From an uncultured Saprospiraceae bacterium (lineage in GTDB: Bacteria > Bacteroidota > Bacteroidia > Chitinophagales > Saprospiraceae), in the NCBI GenBank assembly GCA_937959275.1, contig CALGLU010000125.1, positions 1 through 61,542 on the forward strand: a stretch of 61,542 nt of DNA, read 5' to 3'. Under the pieces are notes generated by a model. The model was not told the DNA's origin, did no database searches, and saw only the letters and a list, made by a program, of their open reading frames with translations. Positions 33,952 through 43,339 of this stretch are shown here, in pieces (positions within the stretch are counted from its first letter, which is position 1; the number at the start of each line of letters is the position of its first letter). The position numbers were made by a program, and so were the translations under genes.

Positions 33952-34368
33952 TTGGAATTTTACCAATGGCTTGTTCCTCTTTTAGCGATTTACTACAGTG
34001 TAAAAATAGTAAGGCAATATTTTAATAAAAGAAGGTTATTTCGGAGTACACTGATATGGTTAGCCTTTTGGGTGATGATCAGTATATTTTCTCTTACGCC
34101 ACATGAATTGTCTACAGAGCTAGCCAACCTACTAGGTTTCAAAAATAATATACACGCAGTCATTTTTATTGGTTTAGGTCTCCTTTTCATATTTAACATG
34201 TTTTTCACATCATCAATTGAAAGACTAGAAAAACAAATGACTGAAATCATTCGAAAACTTGCCATTGAAAACCAAGAGTTACGTCATAAATTGTCAGATC
34301 ACGAAATGAAGATGATTGATGAACACTTGAAAGCTGGCAATTCTGATAAATCCATTTCCAACGAATAA
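33952..34368 (+). CDS. DUF2304-family small membrane protein
   Basis: This 138-residue protein has three hydrophobic segments (about 6-24, 33-49, 65-85) and a polar C-terminal helix (RLEKQMTEIIRKLAIENQELRHKL), the layout of DUF2304. Such proteins commonly accompany glycosyltransferase genes in bacterial and archaeal glycan clusters. The start is TTG 33952 because an in-frame TAA (33937-33939) precedes it and no ATG is available. It heads the first operon of the glycan locus; a GT4 gene follows after nine bases. Confidence 0.85.
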   Translation: MEFYQWLVPLLAIYYSVKIVRQYFNKRRLFRSTLIWLAFWVMISIFSLTPHELSTELANLLGFKNNIHAVIFIGLGLLFIFNMFFTSSIERLEKQMTEIIRKLAIENQELRHKLSDHEMKMIDEHLKAGNSDKSISNE

Positions 34369-34377
34369 CAAAGATCA

Positions 34378-35487
34378 GTGAAGATCTTATTTGTGCTTGA
34401 ATATCATTACCCACATATTGGGGGTGTAGAGACCTTATTCAAACTATTAACAGAGCAACTCGTCATCAAGGGTTACCACGTGACCGTACTTACGAATAGA
34501 CATTCCAGCGAACTACCAAAAGAGGAGATTATTAATGGTGTGATCATTAAGCGAATCAATTTCCATAACCGGTATTTATTCACCCTATTCGCATTCTTTC
34601 CCGCCCTTAAATTAGCTAAGACCCACGATCTCATACATACGACATCCTATAATGCTGCGTTTCCAGCATTTTTTGCAGCTCTATTTAGTAGAAAAAAAGT
34701 CTTCATTACTTTTCATGAAGTTTGGGGATCCTTATGGCATTCCCTACCCTACATCAATGTATTCTCAAGCTTTTTGCATCGATCTTTTGAATCTCTACTT
34801 GTCAAACTGCCATTTCACAAGTTTATCTCCGTGTCTAAGTTTACCAGACAGAGTCTTATCAAAAGCGGCATTTCCCCAGATCGCGTCATTAAGATTTATA
34901 ATGGGATCGATTACACAGACTTTGAAAGCGTCCAAATAAAGAAAGACTCCAACCAGAAGCAAAACTCAATGTTTCAATTTTGTTACTTTGGAAGGCTTGG
35001 TATTTCGAAAGGCTTGGATATTTTATTACCAGCTCTTTCACTTTGTAAATCTAGAGAGTATTCATTTCAATGTTTACTTATAATCCCAAGCGAAAATATT
35101 CCTTTCAATACCTTAATAAAACAACAGCTTCAAGATTTAGGGCTAGAGGATGTTGTCCGTATTGAACATGATTTAGAAAGGAGTCAGCTGCTCACACGTG
35201 TCGCCGAAAGTGATGCTGTTATCATCCCTTCGTACAGCGAAGGCTTTGGATTTACAGCTGTCGAAAGCATGGCTCTTGGCGTTCCTATCATCAGCTCAGG
35301 CAATGGTGCGCTTTCAGAGGTGGTTAGCGGGCAGCATCTAGTGTTCGATCCATTCACAAGTGCTGCACTTGCTGAATCAATGATTGCTGCCTTAGAAAAC
35401 AACTGGCAGCATACGGAGAAAAAAATGTTTAGGTTACAGGATTCAATTGAAGGCTATTGTCAGCTTTATGAATCCATCAATCATTAA
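34378..35487 (+). CDS. GT4-family glycosyltransferase
   Basis: This 369-residue GT-B enzyme transfers a sugar from a nucleotide donor to a lipid-linked or polymer acceptor in the cytoplasm. The N-terminal acceptor domain has YPHIGGVETLFKLL, and the C-terminal donor domain has the retaining EX7E signature in SEGFGFTAVESMALG. It uses a GTG start. The next glycosyltransferase begins 11 bases downstream. The sugar is not predictable. Confidence 0.9.
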   Translation: MKILFVLEYHYPHIGGVETLFKLLTEQLVIKGYHVTVLTNRHSSELPKEEIINGVIIKRINFHNRYLFTLFAFFPALKLAKTHDLIHTTSYNAAFPAFFAALFSRKKVFITFHEVWGSLWHSLPYINVFSSFLHRSFESLLVKLPFHKFISVSKFTRQSLIKSGISPDRVIKIYNGIDYTDFESVQIKKDSNQKQNSMFQFCYFGRLGISKGLDILLPALSLCKSREYSFQCLLIIPSENIPFNTLIKQQLQDLGLEDVVRIEHDLERSQLLTRVAESDAVIIPSYSEGFGFTAVESMALGVPIISSGNGALSEVVSGQHLVFDPFTSAALAESMIAALENNWQHTEKKMFRLQDSIEGYCQLYESINH

Positions 35488-35498
35488 ATTGAAAAATC

Positions 35499-36590
35499 GT
35501 GTCCAAAAAAGTTATCTTTTTAGCCGATAGTATTAGCACTCAAACTGCAGGGATCCATTTCTTTGGAAAACAACTGATTGAGACAATCATCCAACAATTT
35601 CCTGATTATCAGTTTACAAGTATTGCCACAGCTCGTATTGAGATTGAAGACTTAGAACAAATTATTATCCCTGTCAAACCATACATCCCTGCGCACCTTC
35701 GACTCCGTCAATTGAGATCGATACCTCGGCTTGTTCGTCAATTAAAACCTGATATCGTAGTAGAGCTTGCACACTTTGGCCCATTTGCACTGCCAGCTAC
35801 AATCAAAAGGATCACCGTGATTCATGACTTATCCGCAATCACCCACCCGCAATACCATTCCTTCGCAAGTCATATCGTGCAGAAGATGTCACTGCCAGGT
35901 ATCATCAAAAAAGCAAACTCAATTATTACAAATTCGTATTTCACAAAAACTGAGATCATACGATTGTACAAAACACCTGAATCAAAAATTCAAGTCCTAT
36001 ATCCAAAACAAAAATCACATGCTGCTTATCTATCAGATAAAACAAATATTGCCACTCCCCAATGGTCTAAATACTTTTTATGTGTTGGTACGATTGAGCC
36101 TCGTAAGAATTATATAACAATAGTCAAAGCCTTCGAAAAAATACACGCCGTCTTTCCTGAATACAGATTAGTTATTGCGGGCAAACCTGGATGGAAAAAT
36201 GATATGTTTTATAAATCAGTTAATACCTCAAGCGCTCAATCAAAAATTGAGCTTACAGGGTATGTAAACGATAAAGAGCTGGAGAAGCTTTATAGAGGTG
36301 CTTTTACATTTATTTCTGCATCCCATTTTGAGGGTTTTGGTATGCCGATTTTAGAAGCAGCGGAATATGGATTGCCCCTAATTATAGCCCATAATACAGC
36401 GCAATATGAAATTGCACAGGATGCCGCTCTATTATTTGATAGTCTTAACGTCAATGAATTGGAAAAACAAATGCGTTCTGTAATTATCGATGAGAAATTG
36501 AGCATTGATTTAAAAAACAGAAGTTCTTTGATGGCAGCTACGATGGCTAATAAACAACAAACCCAACTCTCTAAACTCCTATTGGAGTAA
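35499..36590 (+). CDS. GT4-family glycosyltransferase (mannosyltransferase-like)
   Basis: This 363-residue GT-B enzyme has the donor-domain motifs VGTIEPRKNY and HFEGFGMPILEAAEYGLP (EX7E). VGT(I/L)EPRKN is typical of the WbaZ/MtfB-like mannosyltransferase branch, so GDP-mannose is a plausible donor, in line with the GDP-mannose-using gmd gene further along. GTG start. Last gene of the first plus-strand operon; the next genes are on the opposite strand. Confidence 0.9.
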   Translation: MSKKVIFLADSISTQTAGIHFFGKQLIETIIQQFPDYQFTSIATARIEIEDLEQIIIPVKPYIPAHLRLRQLRSIPRLVRQLKPDIVVELAHFGPFALPATIKRITVIHDLSAITHPQYHSFASHIVQKMSLPGIIKKANSIITNSYFTKTEIIRLYKTPESKIQVLYPKQKSHAAYLSDKTNIATPQWSKYFLCVGTIEPRKNYITIVKAFEKIHAVFPEYRLVIAGKPGWKNDMFYKSVNTSSAQSKIELTGYVNDKELEKLYRGAFTFISASHFEGFGMPILEAAEYGLPLIIAHNTAQYEIAQDAALLFDSLNVNELEKQMRSVIIDEKLSIDLKNRSSLMAATMANKQQTQLSKLLLE

Positions 36591-36627
36591 CGGTTGGTTG
36601 AAAATCTAAAATCAAATTTGGTGAAAA

Positions 36628-37344
36628 TTACGAGAATGGATTTAGGAGACGGCCTAGCATCATCAGCCCATTTGAAAAACTTTGTCCTTTCTTTAAAGTC
36701 TCTTTAGTATAGGTTACACCAACTGGCGTTTCTCCAATATTGACTTGTTGCAAATTAGCCTTCTTAATGATATCGATACAAAATTCAAAGCCATTATAAT
36801 CTATCGTTAACTTTTCTGCAAACTTGCGTGACATGACTTTAAGACCAGATTGGCTATCACTGACAAGCAAGCCAGTTTTAATAAAACTCACCCAATTACC
36901 GACTAAATTATACAGAATACGCAAAGTTGGAATTGAATTTTTAGTTAAAAATCGGCTACCAATGACTAAGTCCAAATCCTTCTGACGGATTTCTGCGATC
37001 AACTTGACCAAATCTTCAGGGTGATGCTGTAGATCGGCATCTATCGTAGCGATGTATTCAGCGTCTTGACTTAATGAATATTCAATACCTGTCATTGTAC
37101 TAGCACCTGGCCCAAGATTCACCAAATGATTGATAACTGTTACATTAGAATTGTAATTGAAAAGTTGAGGTGTCTTGTCTTCACTACCATCATTCACTAC
37201 TATGATATTACTAAAGCCCTTCTCTTCAAGCTGAGCAACTAAAGCACCTATTCTCTTTTCCTCATTTAATGCTGGAACAACCACATATACCTGTTCCAGT
37301 AGCTTCTTAACCGATGGGAGTACTATGGTCCTAATTGATTTCAT
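36628..37344 (-). CDS. GT2 polyprenyl-phosphate sugar synthase (DPM1-like)
   Basis: The protein has 238 residues from ATG 37344; a TTG at 37353 is possible. The GT-A fold has VVVPALNEEKRIG at the start, the DxD-like TIDADLQHHPEDL, and the DPM1 hallmark IGSRFL. No membrane anchor follows. It most likely charges a polyprenyl phosphate with a hexose, the donor used by GT-C enzymes. The two upstream genes encode GT-C-like membrane proteins and overlap or abut it (14-base overlap), forming a donor-plus-transferase module. Confidence 0.88.
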   Translation of the reverse strand: MKSIRTIVLPSVKKLLEQVYVVVPALNEEKRIGALVAQLEEKGFSNIIVVNDGSEDKTPQLFNYNSNVTVINHLVNLGPGASTMTGIEYSLSQDAEYIATIDADLQHHPEDLVKLIAEIRQKDLDLVIGSRFLTKNSIPTLRILYNLVGNWVSFIKTGLLVSDSQSGLKVMSRKFAEKLTIDYNGFEFCIDIIKKANLQQVNIGETPVGVTYTKETLKKGQSFSNGLMMLGRLLNPFS

Positions 37345-38734
37345 AAATAGCAAAATTACCTGGACGGACTGTTATTACCGTATCACTATCTGATAACGAG
37401 TAAGTTACATCTTTCGTACCTTCTTGCTGCTCTAAATTATCTGTACAGATTAATCTGATGCTATCGTTATTATCAACGTATGCTAGAATTTGAAGAAATT
37501 TTCGAGTCAGGGTTCTCTCCGGTGTATTATCTATACTTGGTGTATTTAAATCAATAATTAAGTATTTGATGCCTGATGCTTTCAGTAAATCTGAAATGAC
37601 ATATTTATTGTTGTAATTATTTACAATTTGTGAAAAAAGACCCAACTGATTATCATAAATCACTCGTTCATGATTTTGCTTGATAAAATAGGTAAGACCA
37701 GTACCGATCTTAAATATTTTAGTATCCAAATCACTATTAATTTTTCGCATTGCATCACTAAATCCCGGTGAAATAAATTTATCCTGAAGTTCGGATATCG
37801 AGGTTATCGAACCAGTATTGAAATGATATATGTCAGGCGAGATAACGGCCTTTCCTTGGTGTTCTTCGGGCAATTTTGCTTGAATATTTGATATTCTACT
37901 AACTAAACCAAACACAACCCACACAATGACTAAGATTATAAAACTTAACTTAAACAATATACCATGTGCATCATTTTTGTCCTCTATCTTTTTAACATAA
38001 TACAGTATACACAACATTAGTAACAGAAATAATAAATAGCCATACCAAATGATGCCAGAAGAAAACGCAAAAAAGAAAAACCCATAAGATGCAGCAACCA
38101 ATGCTATGTATAAATCTCTTCTTTTTGCTGAGGCATTAAATTGATAGAGTGAGTAGAGAAAAATAAAAAACCCAGCTATTATAATCGGATAGGTGATATA
38201 ATCTTGGTCGCCAGAAAAGTTGTCTACTAAAGGAGCGATAATAGTATGCACGTGATTCAGACCTATATAGCAATACGCAAGAAACAAATCAACAAAATTG
38301 ACCTTAGGTAGGTCAAATATTTCACTGGCTACGCTTGAATCTATACGGATATTATCTACAAAAATAAAGGAGTTTTTGACTGAGATGACAAGTAAGCCAA
38401 AAAGAACAATCATTGCAATCCACTTAATAAAGGATCGATACAAAATCCCAATCAATAATATGGGCAAAAATGCTAAATATAAATATCCAATATCTACAAA
38501 AGAGCCTTGTTGGTTGGTATTAATTGAGACATCATACGGAAGAGTCAAATACCTACTTAGTAAGGGTTCGTAACCAAAATATCGCTGAATTTCTTCTCGT
38601 CTCGTATCGGTCATTGATACATCATCAAGACTCATCGAAGCTTGATCTGAAAATGTATAATAGACAGAAATGCCTAAGGATGTTGCTAGCAGTGCAATAG
38701 CGAAAATAATTGGTATGTATTTCTTTATTTTCAA
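37331..38734 (-). CDS. Polytopic membrane protein, C-terminal-half-like GT-C protein
   Basis: This 467-residue protein has an N-terminal hydrophobic helix, then about eight further membrane segments in the first 280 residues, then a 180-residue extracytoplasmic tail. The early segment TRREEIQRYFGYEPLL...YLTLPYDVSINTN and DIGYLYLAFLP resembles the middle of long GT-C glycosyltransferases. It starts with TTG one base after the upstream gene stops. With that gene it may make up the two halves of one GT-C enzyme. Confidence 0.7.
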   Translation of the reverse strand: MKIKKYIPIIFAIALLATSLGISVYYTFSDQASMSLDDVSMTDTRREEIQRYFGYEPLLSRYLTLPYDVSINTNQQGSFVDIGYLYLAFLPILLIGILYRSFIKWIAMIVLFGLLVISVKNSFIFVDNIRIDSSVASEIFDLPKVNFVDLFLAYCYIGLNHVHTIIAPLVDNFSGDQDYITYPIIIAGFFIFLYSLYQFNASAKRRDLYIALVAASYGFFFFAFSSGIIWYGYLLFLLLMLCILYYVKKIEDKNDAHGILFKLSFIILVIVWVVFGLVSRISNIQAKLPEEHQGKAVISPDIYHFNTGSITSISELQDKFISPGFSDAMRKINSDLDTKIFKIGTGLTYFIKQNHERVIYDNQLGLFSQIVNNYNNKYVISDLLKASGIKYLIIDLNTPSIDNTPERTLTRKFLQILAYVDNNDSIRLICTDNLEQQEGTKDVTYSLSDSDTVITVRPGNFAIYEIN

Positions 38735-38735
38735 T

Positions 38736-40292
38736 TTACTCGCTTATTGTTTTTTTGTATAGAGCATCCATTTTCCTAAATGAGGTTTTGAATCCCGGTT
38801 GTTCCCCCATCAATAAAGTTTTTGGGGAAAGGGATTTAGTTTCAACAAAGTTCTTAGCAACCCATGGCATGACTGGTAAACTAGTCAACACAGCAAACAG
38901 AAGGCTGAATTTGACAATTTTAAGCAATTTTTGTCTTTGCGTAAAGAAAAAGTAAATAACAAGACCAATCCCAATCCCAGCTATGATCCACTGCACAAAG
39001 TCCACTCCAAGGTGGGCCTGTCTCAATCCTCCCACTTCATCTATTTTTGCAATTAAAAATACACCAATACTGATAGAACTCGAAGCTAACAATCCAATCG
39101 CTCCGGCTTTTACTGACCAATACACAATGACCAAAGTCGCTATCAAATATAAATGTGTAAACTTAATCCCCAATGCAAATCCCGACAACAAGCTAATTAA
39201 CACAAGAAAAGAGATCTTAGGGTCTTCTTCTCCAAGATATTTGAAAAACTGATGGACTATCACAATCTGAAAAAACAGTAAAGCAAAATCGATTTTAACA
39301 TCAATTGATAACTGATTATAAATAGCAGGAGTCACAGTAAAAATACACATCAGTAAAAACCGGTAATTGATGTCTAACTTAAATATTTTCCGACTAAACT
39401 CATTGATAGCTATTAGTGAAAGAATAAAGGCACTAAATGATAGTAGTATAGCCATCTCATGGCTATCCAAAATAATAAAACCTGACGACATGAATAACTG
39501 CCAGTTATAAGGCTGAAAACCAGTTACTAAACCATGATTTTGTGAAATAAGTTGAGTTACATTTAAGTAATAGTTTCTAGCATCAAAACCATAAGGATAT
39601 GGTGAAAGGACTGAAAGCAAATTAATACCTAAAGCAATAATTAGTATGTAAAAGGCAATATAACCCCAATAGTTAACCTGTTTATAGTCTTTAAAGGGTG
39701 TAAATAACACTGTCTTGAGAAAGCCAAAACTTTGCTTATAGAATACAACTATTGGAATCGCAATTAATAGAGTTAAGGGTATTATTGTCAATTGATGAAT
39801 AGCTCCAATGCAAAAAAGTAATAAGATAAATACAACTAAACCAATTGCTAAACACAAACTAAAGCTGTTACCCTTTCCAAAGAAGCGAATTAGAGACTCC
39901 TTTCCCAATACATATACAGCAGTAAACATGGATAAAATGACCCCAACATAACTGACGATTCGACCTATAAAATATAGACTGCCTTTAAAACTGGTTTCTA
40001 AACCTATATAGTCATCAAATGCATGAATGATTGATAAACAAATTAAAATGTTTATTCCTAAAAGTGAGAACCCAGTATAAAATTTACGTTTTATCTTATC
40101 AACATTCACAAATTGGACACCTACAAAGAGGAAAAGACCTAAAAGCTGGAATAGTAGAAAAAGATTGAAGTATTTGAAAGATTCAAATGCTTTGATGTGG
40201 TATGGATGCTTATCTATATAGTCAAAAAATATAAATATGACCCAAAACAAAGTAAAGGCAATTACAGCTGCATTCGTTATCTTTCTAGACAT
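38736..40292 (-). CDS. Polytopic membrane protein, N-terminal-half-like GT-C glycosyltransferase
   Basis: The protein has 518 residues from ATG 40292 (a TTG at 40310 would add six). It has roughly twelve membrane segments. The loop after an early helix has YPYGFDARNYYLNVTQLI, with an Asp-Ala-Arg placed where PMT/ArnT-type GT-C enzymes keep their catalytic acid, and the protein ends soon after the GT-C-like PWVAKNFVETKSLSP. These enzymes use polyprenyl-phosphate sugars in the periplasm. First gene of the minus-strand GT-C/GT-C/DPM1-like operon. Confidence 0.75.
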   Translation of the reverse strand: MSRKITNAAVIAFTLFWVIFIFFDYIDKHPYHIKAFESFKYFNLFLLFQLLGLFLFVGVQFVNVDKIKRKFYTGFSLLGINILICLSIIHAFDDYIGLETSFKGSLYFIGRIVSYVGVILSMFTAVYVLGKESLIRFFGKGNSFSLCLAIGLVVFILLLFCIGAIHQLTIIPLTLLIAIPIVVFYKQSFGFLKTVLFTPFKDYKQVNYWGYIAFYILIIALGINLLSVLSPYPYGFDARNYYLNVTQLISQNHGLVTGFQPYNWQLFMSSGFIILDSHEMAILLSFSAFILSLIAINEFSRKIFKLDINYRFLLMCIFTVTPAIYNQLSIDVKIDFALLFFQIVIVHQFFKYLGEEDPKISFLVLISLLSGFALGIKFTHLYLIATLVIVYWSVKAGAIGLLASSSISIGVFLIAKIDEVGGLRQAHLGVDFVQWIIAGIGIGLVIYFFFTQRQKLLKIVKFSLLFAVLTSLPVMPWVAKNFVETKSLSPKTLLMGEQPGFKTSFRKMDALYKKTISE

Positions 40293-41161
40293 ATTATCAC
40301 CGGAGAACAAAAGAACAAAGTTATTAGAATCTATTTAGGATAGGTAAGAAATGAAGCACTTTAAGCTAAAGAACATCATTTTTAGAAATTCTTCAACAAG
40401 TCAATGAAATTCATATCTTATTTCACAAAAACGATCACAATTAATTGATTATCAACATATTGCACTAATATTTACAAGCCAGAAATTTAAATATTGTAAA
40501 CATTTATTCGAAATCAATGATGTCAAAACATATAAATTCGCTCAAAGTATAACGAATTCTTGGCCGCACTCTCTAGTTTTCTAGTTCAACTAGATCAGAA
40601 ATCTGAACCACCCAATACACATTTAGCAAATTTTATGACCCATATTTACTATTCAGGCCCTTTCAAGTCAACACATTTGATGGCCTACCAAGTCAGCTTG
40701 GATATCCTGTAACCACTGTGATTTTGGCTCGATCTGAAATCCAAATATCATATGGCTCATCAAATTTGCTTACAAAGCTCAAGTTTCCTTAGCAAAACAT
40801 GCTGTATCTCTCTGTATCTCTGTAGATTTGACATATTAAATGATGACAAATTGATAGTATTTGACACCTTTTTAGCCTTAATACTGAATCGTAAAATCAA
40901 GCGAATACGTAGCAACATTGACCAAATAGCCTTGCCGACAAGATTTTTTGAATTTCAAATTCGAAAAATAGATACAAACTAGAATGTCAAACTATCTCAT
41001 TTTTGATAGCATGAAAAAATTAAACCGCAAACCTCAACACCGATCATGTTTCTATGATACAATAAGATGTCAAACTAGAGCTAAAAGTTGTATTTTATTC
41101 TAAGCTCTAGCGAATATAACAACACAACCATTATGAAATAACTGTAGATGTATCCATTATA
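40293..41161. other. Long intergenic region between divergent glycan operons
   Basis: These 869 bases separate divergent operons. I saw no believable gene; a 76-codon frame at 40752-40982 has no recognisable signal or domain. An 8-bp perfect inverted repeat CTAGAGCT (41075-41082) / AGCTCTAG (41103-41110) lies 50 bases before the next ATG and could be an operator or leader hairpin. ATGTCAAACTA occurs twice (near 40983 and 41067). No TTG-N19-TANNTTTG pair was found. Confidence 0.5.
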
Positions 41162-42892
41162 ATGAAATTCAAAATTGGCCTGCTTATACCATTAGTTATA
41201 CTACTAGGAATATCATTCCTTTTCAGTTCTTATCACCTACCCCAAATGTATTTAGGTAGTCAGTTTATGCATAATTGGACTGGATTTAACCATGGGATAT
41301 TACAATATTCATTGATAGGAGTTGTTGGGATGATCTGTGGTGTTTTGCTTTTAGCTTCTAAAACAAACTATAAAGTTTCGTTAATCGATATCGCTCTTTT
41401 ATTTCAACTTCTATTTACGTATTTGAGTTTGCAATGGAGTACTGAAGTATCAAATGCATATGCCGGTCTATATTTCCAAATCACAATACTTCTAACGTTT
41501 TTTATAATTAAAATACTACTGTTATATAAACCTGAATTGACAAAATTCAACATTCATCATATCGTTCTTGTATTGACATCGCTGTTCAGTGTCTACTTTT
41601 TTATCCATAATCTCGAACAAATTCAGGCACTAATTTCATCATCACGATCTTATCAAGTAGAAATAAAAACTACGAAAAGTTTTATTGGCAATAAAAACCA
41701 AACAGGCTGGTACCTTGGTCTTTGTGTATATGTTCTTTTTGCAACTTTAGAATCAAGCAAATTTAAGAAGTTAAGCCTTTTAATCATTGCATTAGCATTT
41801 GTTCATCTACTCTTAATGGGTTCCAGAAATGCCTATGTATCATTTGCGATTTTTACACTTACGTACATTATTTTCACAAAGCCTAATTTGAAATTTTTAA
41901 TCAAAGTTGCTTCGTCTATTCTCATTCTTACCACTCTCTTTATTGTAACCATTGGAGCAGACAAATTCATAAATCAAATTAAGCACAACAGTCTTAATAG
42001 CAGATTTAGAATTTGGGATAAAGCAATGGAACTGTTTTATGACCACCCCATAAAAGGTATTGGTGTTGGGCAATTTTCAAGCTACAGAGACTCTGTTAAA
42101 CTTGACACTACAATCCAGCCCCATAATGACTTTATAAGCTATCTGATCGAAATAGGCACAATTGGTTTGTCTATTCATTTGATCATTTTAAGCCTAATTA
42201 TCTACACCTGTCTAAAAACAATAAGGCGTCCTAATGTGAACAAAGCCCAAAGAAAACAGGACATTATATTGCTGTCTTCTATTCTAGCAATCATATCATT
42301 ATCCATATTTGACGAGTTAAGATTTAAACTTAACCACCAGATATTAATCATGGTCATATGGGCACTAGTAGACTATCGAAATTCGAAAACAGAATCTAAA
42401 AATATGATAAGGTATATGTTTAGTGGGGCCGTTTTTTGTCTTTCGGTTTTGTTAAGTCTTTATGGCTACACATTTAACAAAAATCATGAACTTGCGAAAC
42501 GTGCGAATCAAGTTCCAATCCAAAATATTTCAGAAAAAATTAGCTTGTATAAGGACATTAATCAAAACATATTTGCAGAATATAAGAGGATGCCCATACA
42601 TGAAGTTATTGGAAATTTATATTATTCAATTTCTGATTTCGAAAATGCAAAATATCACTATGAGTATTCTGTCAAACGGAAAATTTCTGATAATGAGATC
42701 AAGGAGAAATATATAGAATGCTGTTATAAACTCGATTATTATTTAGACGCGCTTCCTTACATTTTCAAGATGTTAGATGAGGATCCTTGCTCGATCAAAT
42801 ACAATAATCTAATGAATATAGCAGCACCTTTTGCATCAGATCGGCAAATTATTGATAACTATAGAAAAACATTCAATGAAAAATGTTTTTAA
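41162..42892 (+). CDS. O-antigen ligase/polymerase (Wzy/WaaL-type) with periplasmic tail
   Basis: This 576-residue protein has about eleven membrane segments and the signature of the O-antigen ligase superfamily: SRNAYVSFAIF, then a long loop with RFRIWDKAMELFYDHPIKGIG and QPHNDFISYLIEIG (near 320-332). Residues 440-576 form a soluble, helical TPR-like tail (NLYYSISDFENAKYHYEYSV) predicted outside the cytoplasm. With an ABC exporter in the same locus, ligation of exported glycan to a lipid carrier is more likely than Wzy polymerisation, but both remain possible. First gene of a six-gene plus-strand operon. Confidence 0.88.
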   Translation: MKFKIGLLIPLVILLGISFLFSSYHLPQMYLGSQFMHNWTGFNHGILQYSLIGVVGMICGVLLLASKTNYKVSLIDIALLFQLLFTYLSLQWSTEVSNAYAGLYFQITILLTFFIIKILLLYKPELTKFNIHHIVLVLTSLFSVYFFIHNLEQIQALISSSRSYQVEIKTTKSFIGNKNQTGWYLGLCVYVLFATLESSKFKKLSLLIIALAFVHLLLMGSRNAYVSFAIFTLTYIIFTKPNLKFLIKVASSILILTTLFIVTIGADKFINQIKHNSLNSRFRIWDKAMELFYDHPIKGIGVGQFSSYRDSVKLDTTIQPHNDFISYLIEIGTIGLSIHLIILSLIIYTCLKTIRRPNVNKAQRKQDIILLSSILAIISLSIFDELRFKLNHQILIMVIWALVDYRNSKTESKNMIRYMFSGAVFCLSVLLSLYGYTFNKNHELAKRANQVPIQNISEKISLYKDINQNIFAEYKRMPIHEVIGNLYYSISDFENAKYHYEYSVKRKISDNEIKEKYIECCYKLDYYLDALPYIFKMLDEDPCSIKYNNLMNIAAPFASDRQIIDNYRKTFNEKCF

Positions 42893-42949
42893 AGTTTGTA
42901 TTTAGTGCTCATATGATCTATATCTAAAACAATTCAAACCAAATTCTTT

Positions 42950-43339
42950 ATGAAATATTTTATTTTCCTCATTTTCATCTTTGGTGTTTCGACTGGTTTT
43001 TATAGTTGCAAGAATGATAAGCCCTCATTTAAAAAAGCAAAAGGAGATAAAGTCTCTGCAAAAAGGTTTCCGAATGCTAATAAGATTAGATCAGTAGGTA
43101 TGGATTCAATTCAAAAGAAGTTGAATCTGACAAATCTTCAAAAGAAAAAAATTGAAAATATTGAATCAAAATATAACAAGTTGCATAAGCAACTTCGGAG
43201 AGGTGAGTTAGACGATACAAAAGATAATTTGGTCAGGAGAAAAAATTTTGAACTAAAGATTCTTTTAGGTGATTCACTAAGAGTTGCTTACCAAGAAATT
43301 AGGACGTTAAGACCAAAAATGCAGAAGCGCTTTGAATAA
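42950..43339 (+). CDS. Small basic Spy/CpxP-like lipoprotein (copy A)
   Basis: This 129-residue protein has a lipoprotein signal ending in YSC (C20). The mature part is lysine-rich and helical, with a LNLTNLQKKKIENIESKYNKLHKQL segment split over residues about 57-81; this pattern of LNLTxxQKxKI is how Spy/CpxP-type periplasmic chaperones begin. It overlaps the next glycosyltransferase start by 8 bases, so it belongs to the operon. A related protein is encoded two genes later. Its role is unknown; a periplasmic helper of glycan export is one possibility. Confidence 0.7.
   Translation: MKYFIFLIFIFGVSTGFYSCKNDKPSFKKAKGDKVSAKRFPNANKIRSVGMDSIQKKLNLTNLQKKKIENIESKYNKLHKQLRRGELDDTKDNLVRRKNFELKILLGDSLRVAYQEIRTLRPKMQKRFE

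Noticed and set aside
38700-38760. Sequencing frameshift joining the two GT-C-like proteins
   Set aside because: A TAA in the downstream frame (38744-38746) just before the junction prevents a simple one-base indel from restoring one ORF; a genuine split is more likely.
40752-40982. 76-codon frame in the long divergent gap
   Set aside because: No signal peptide, domain or coupling; AT-rich DNA readily gives frames of this length.
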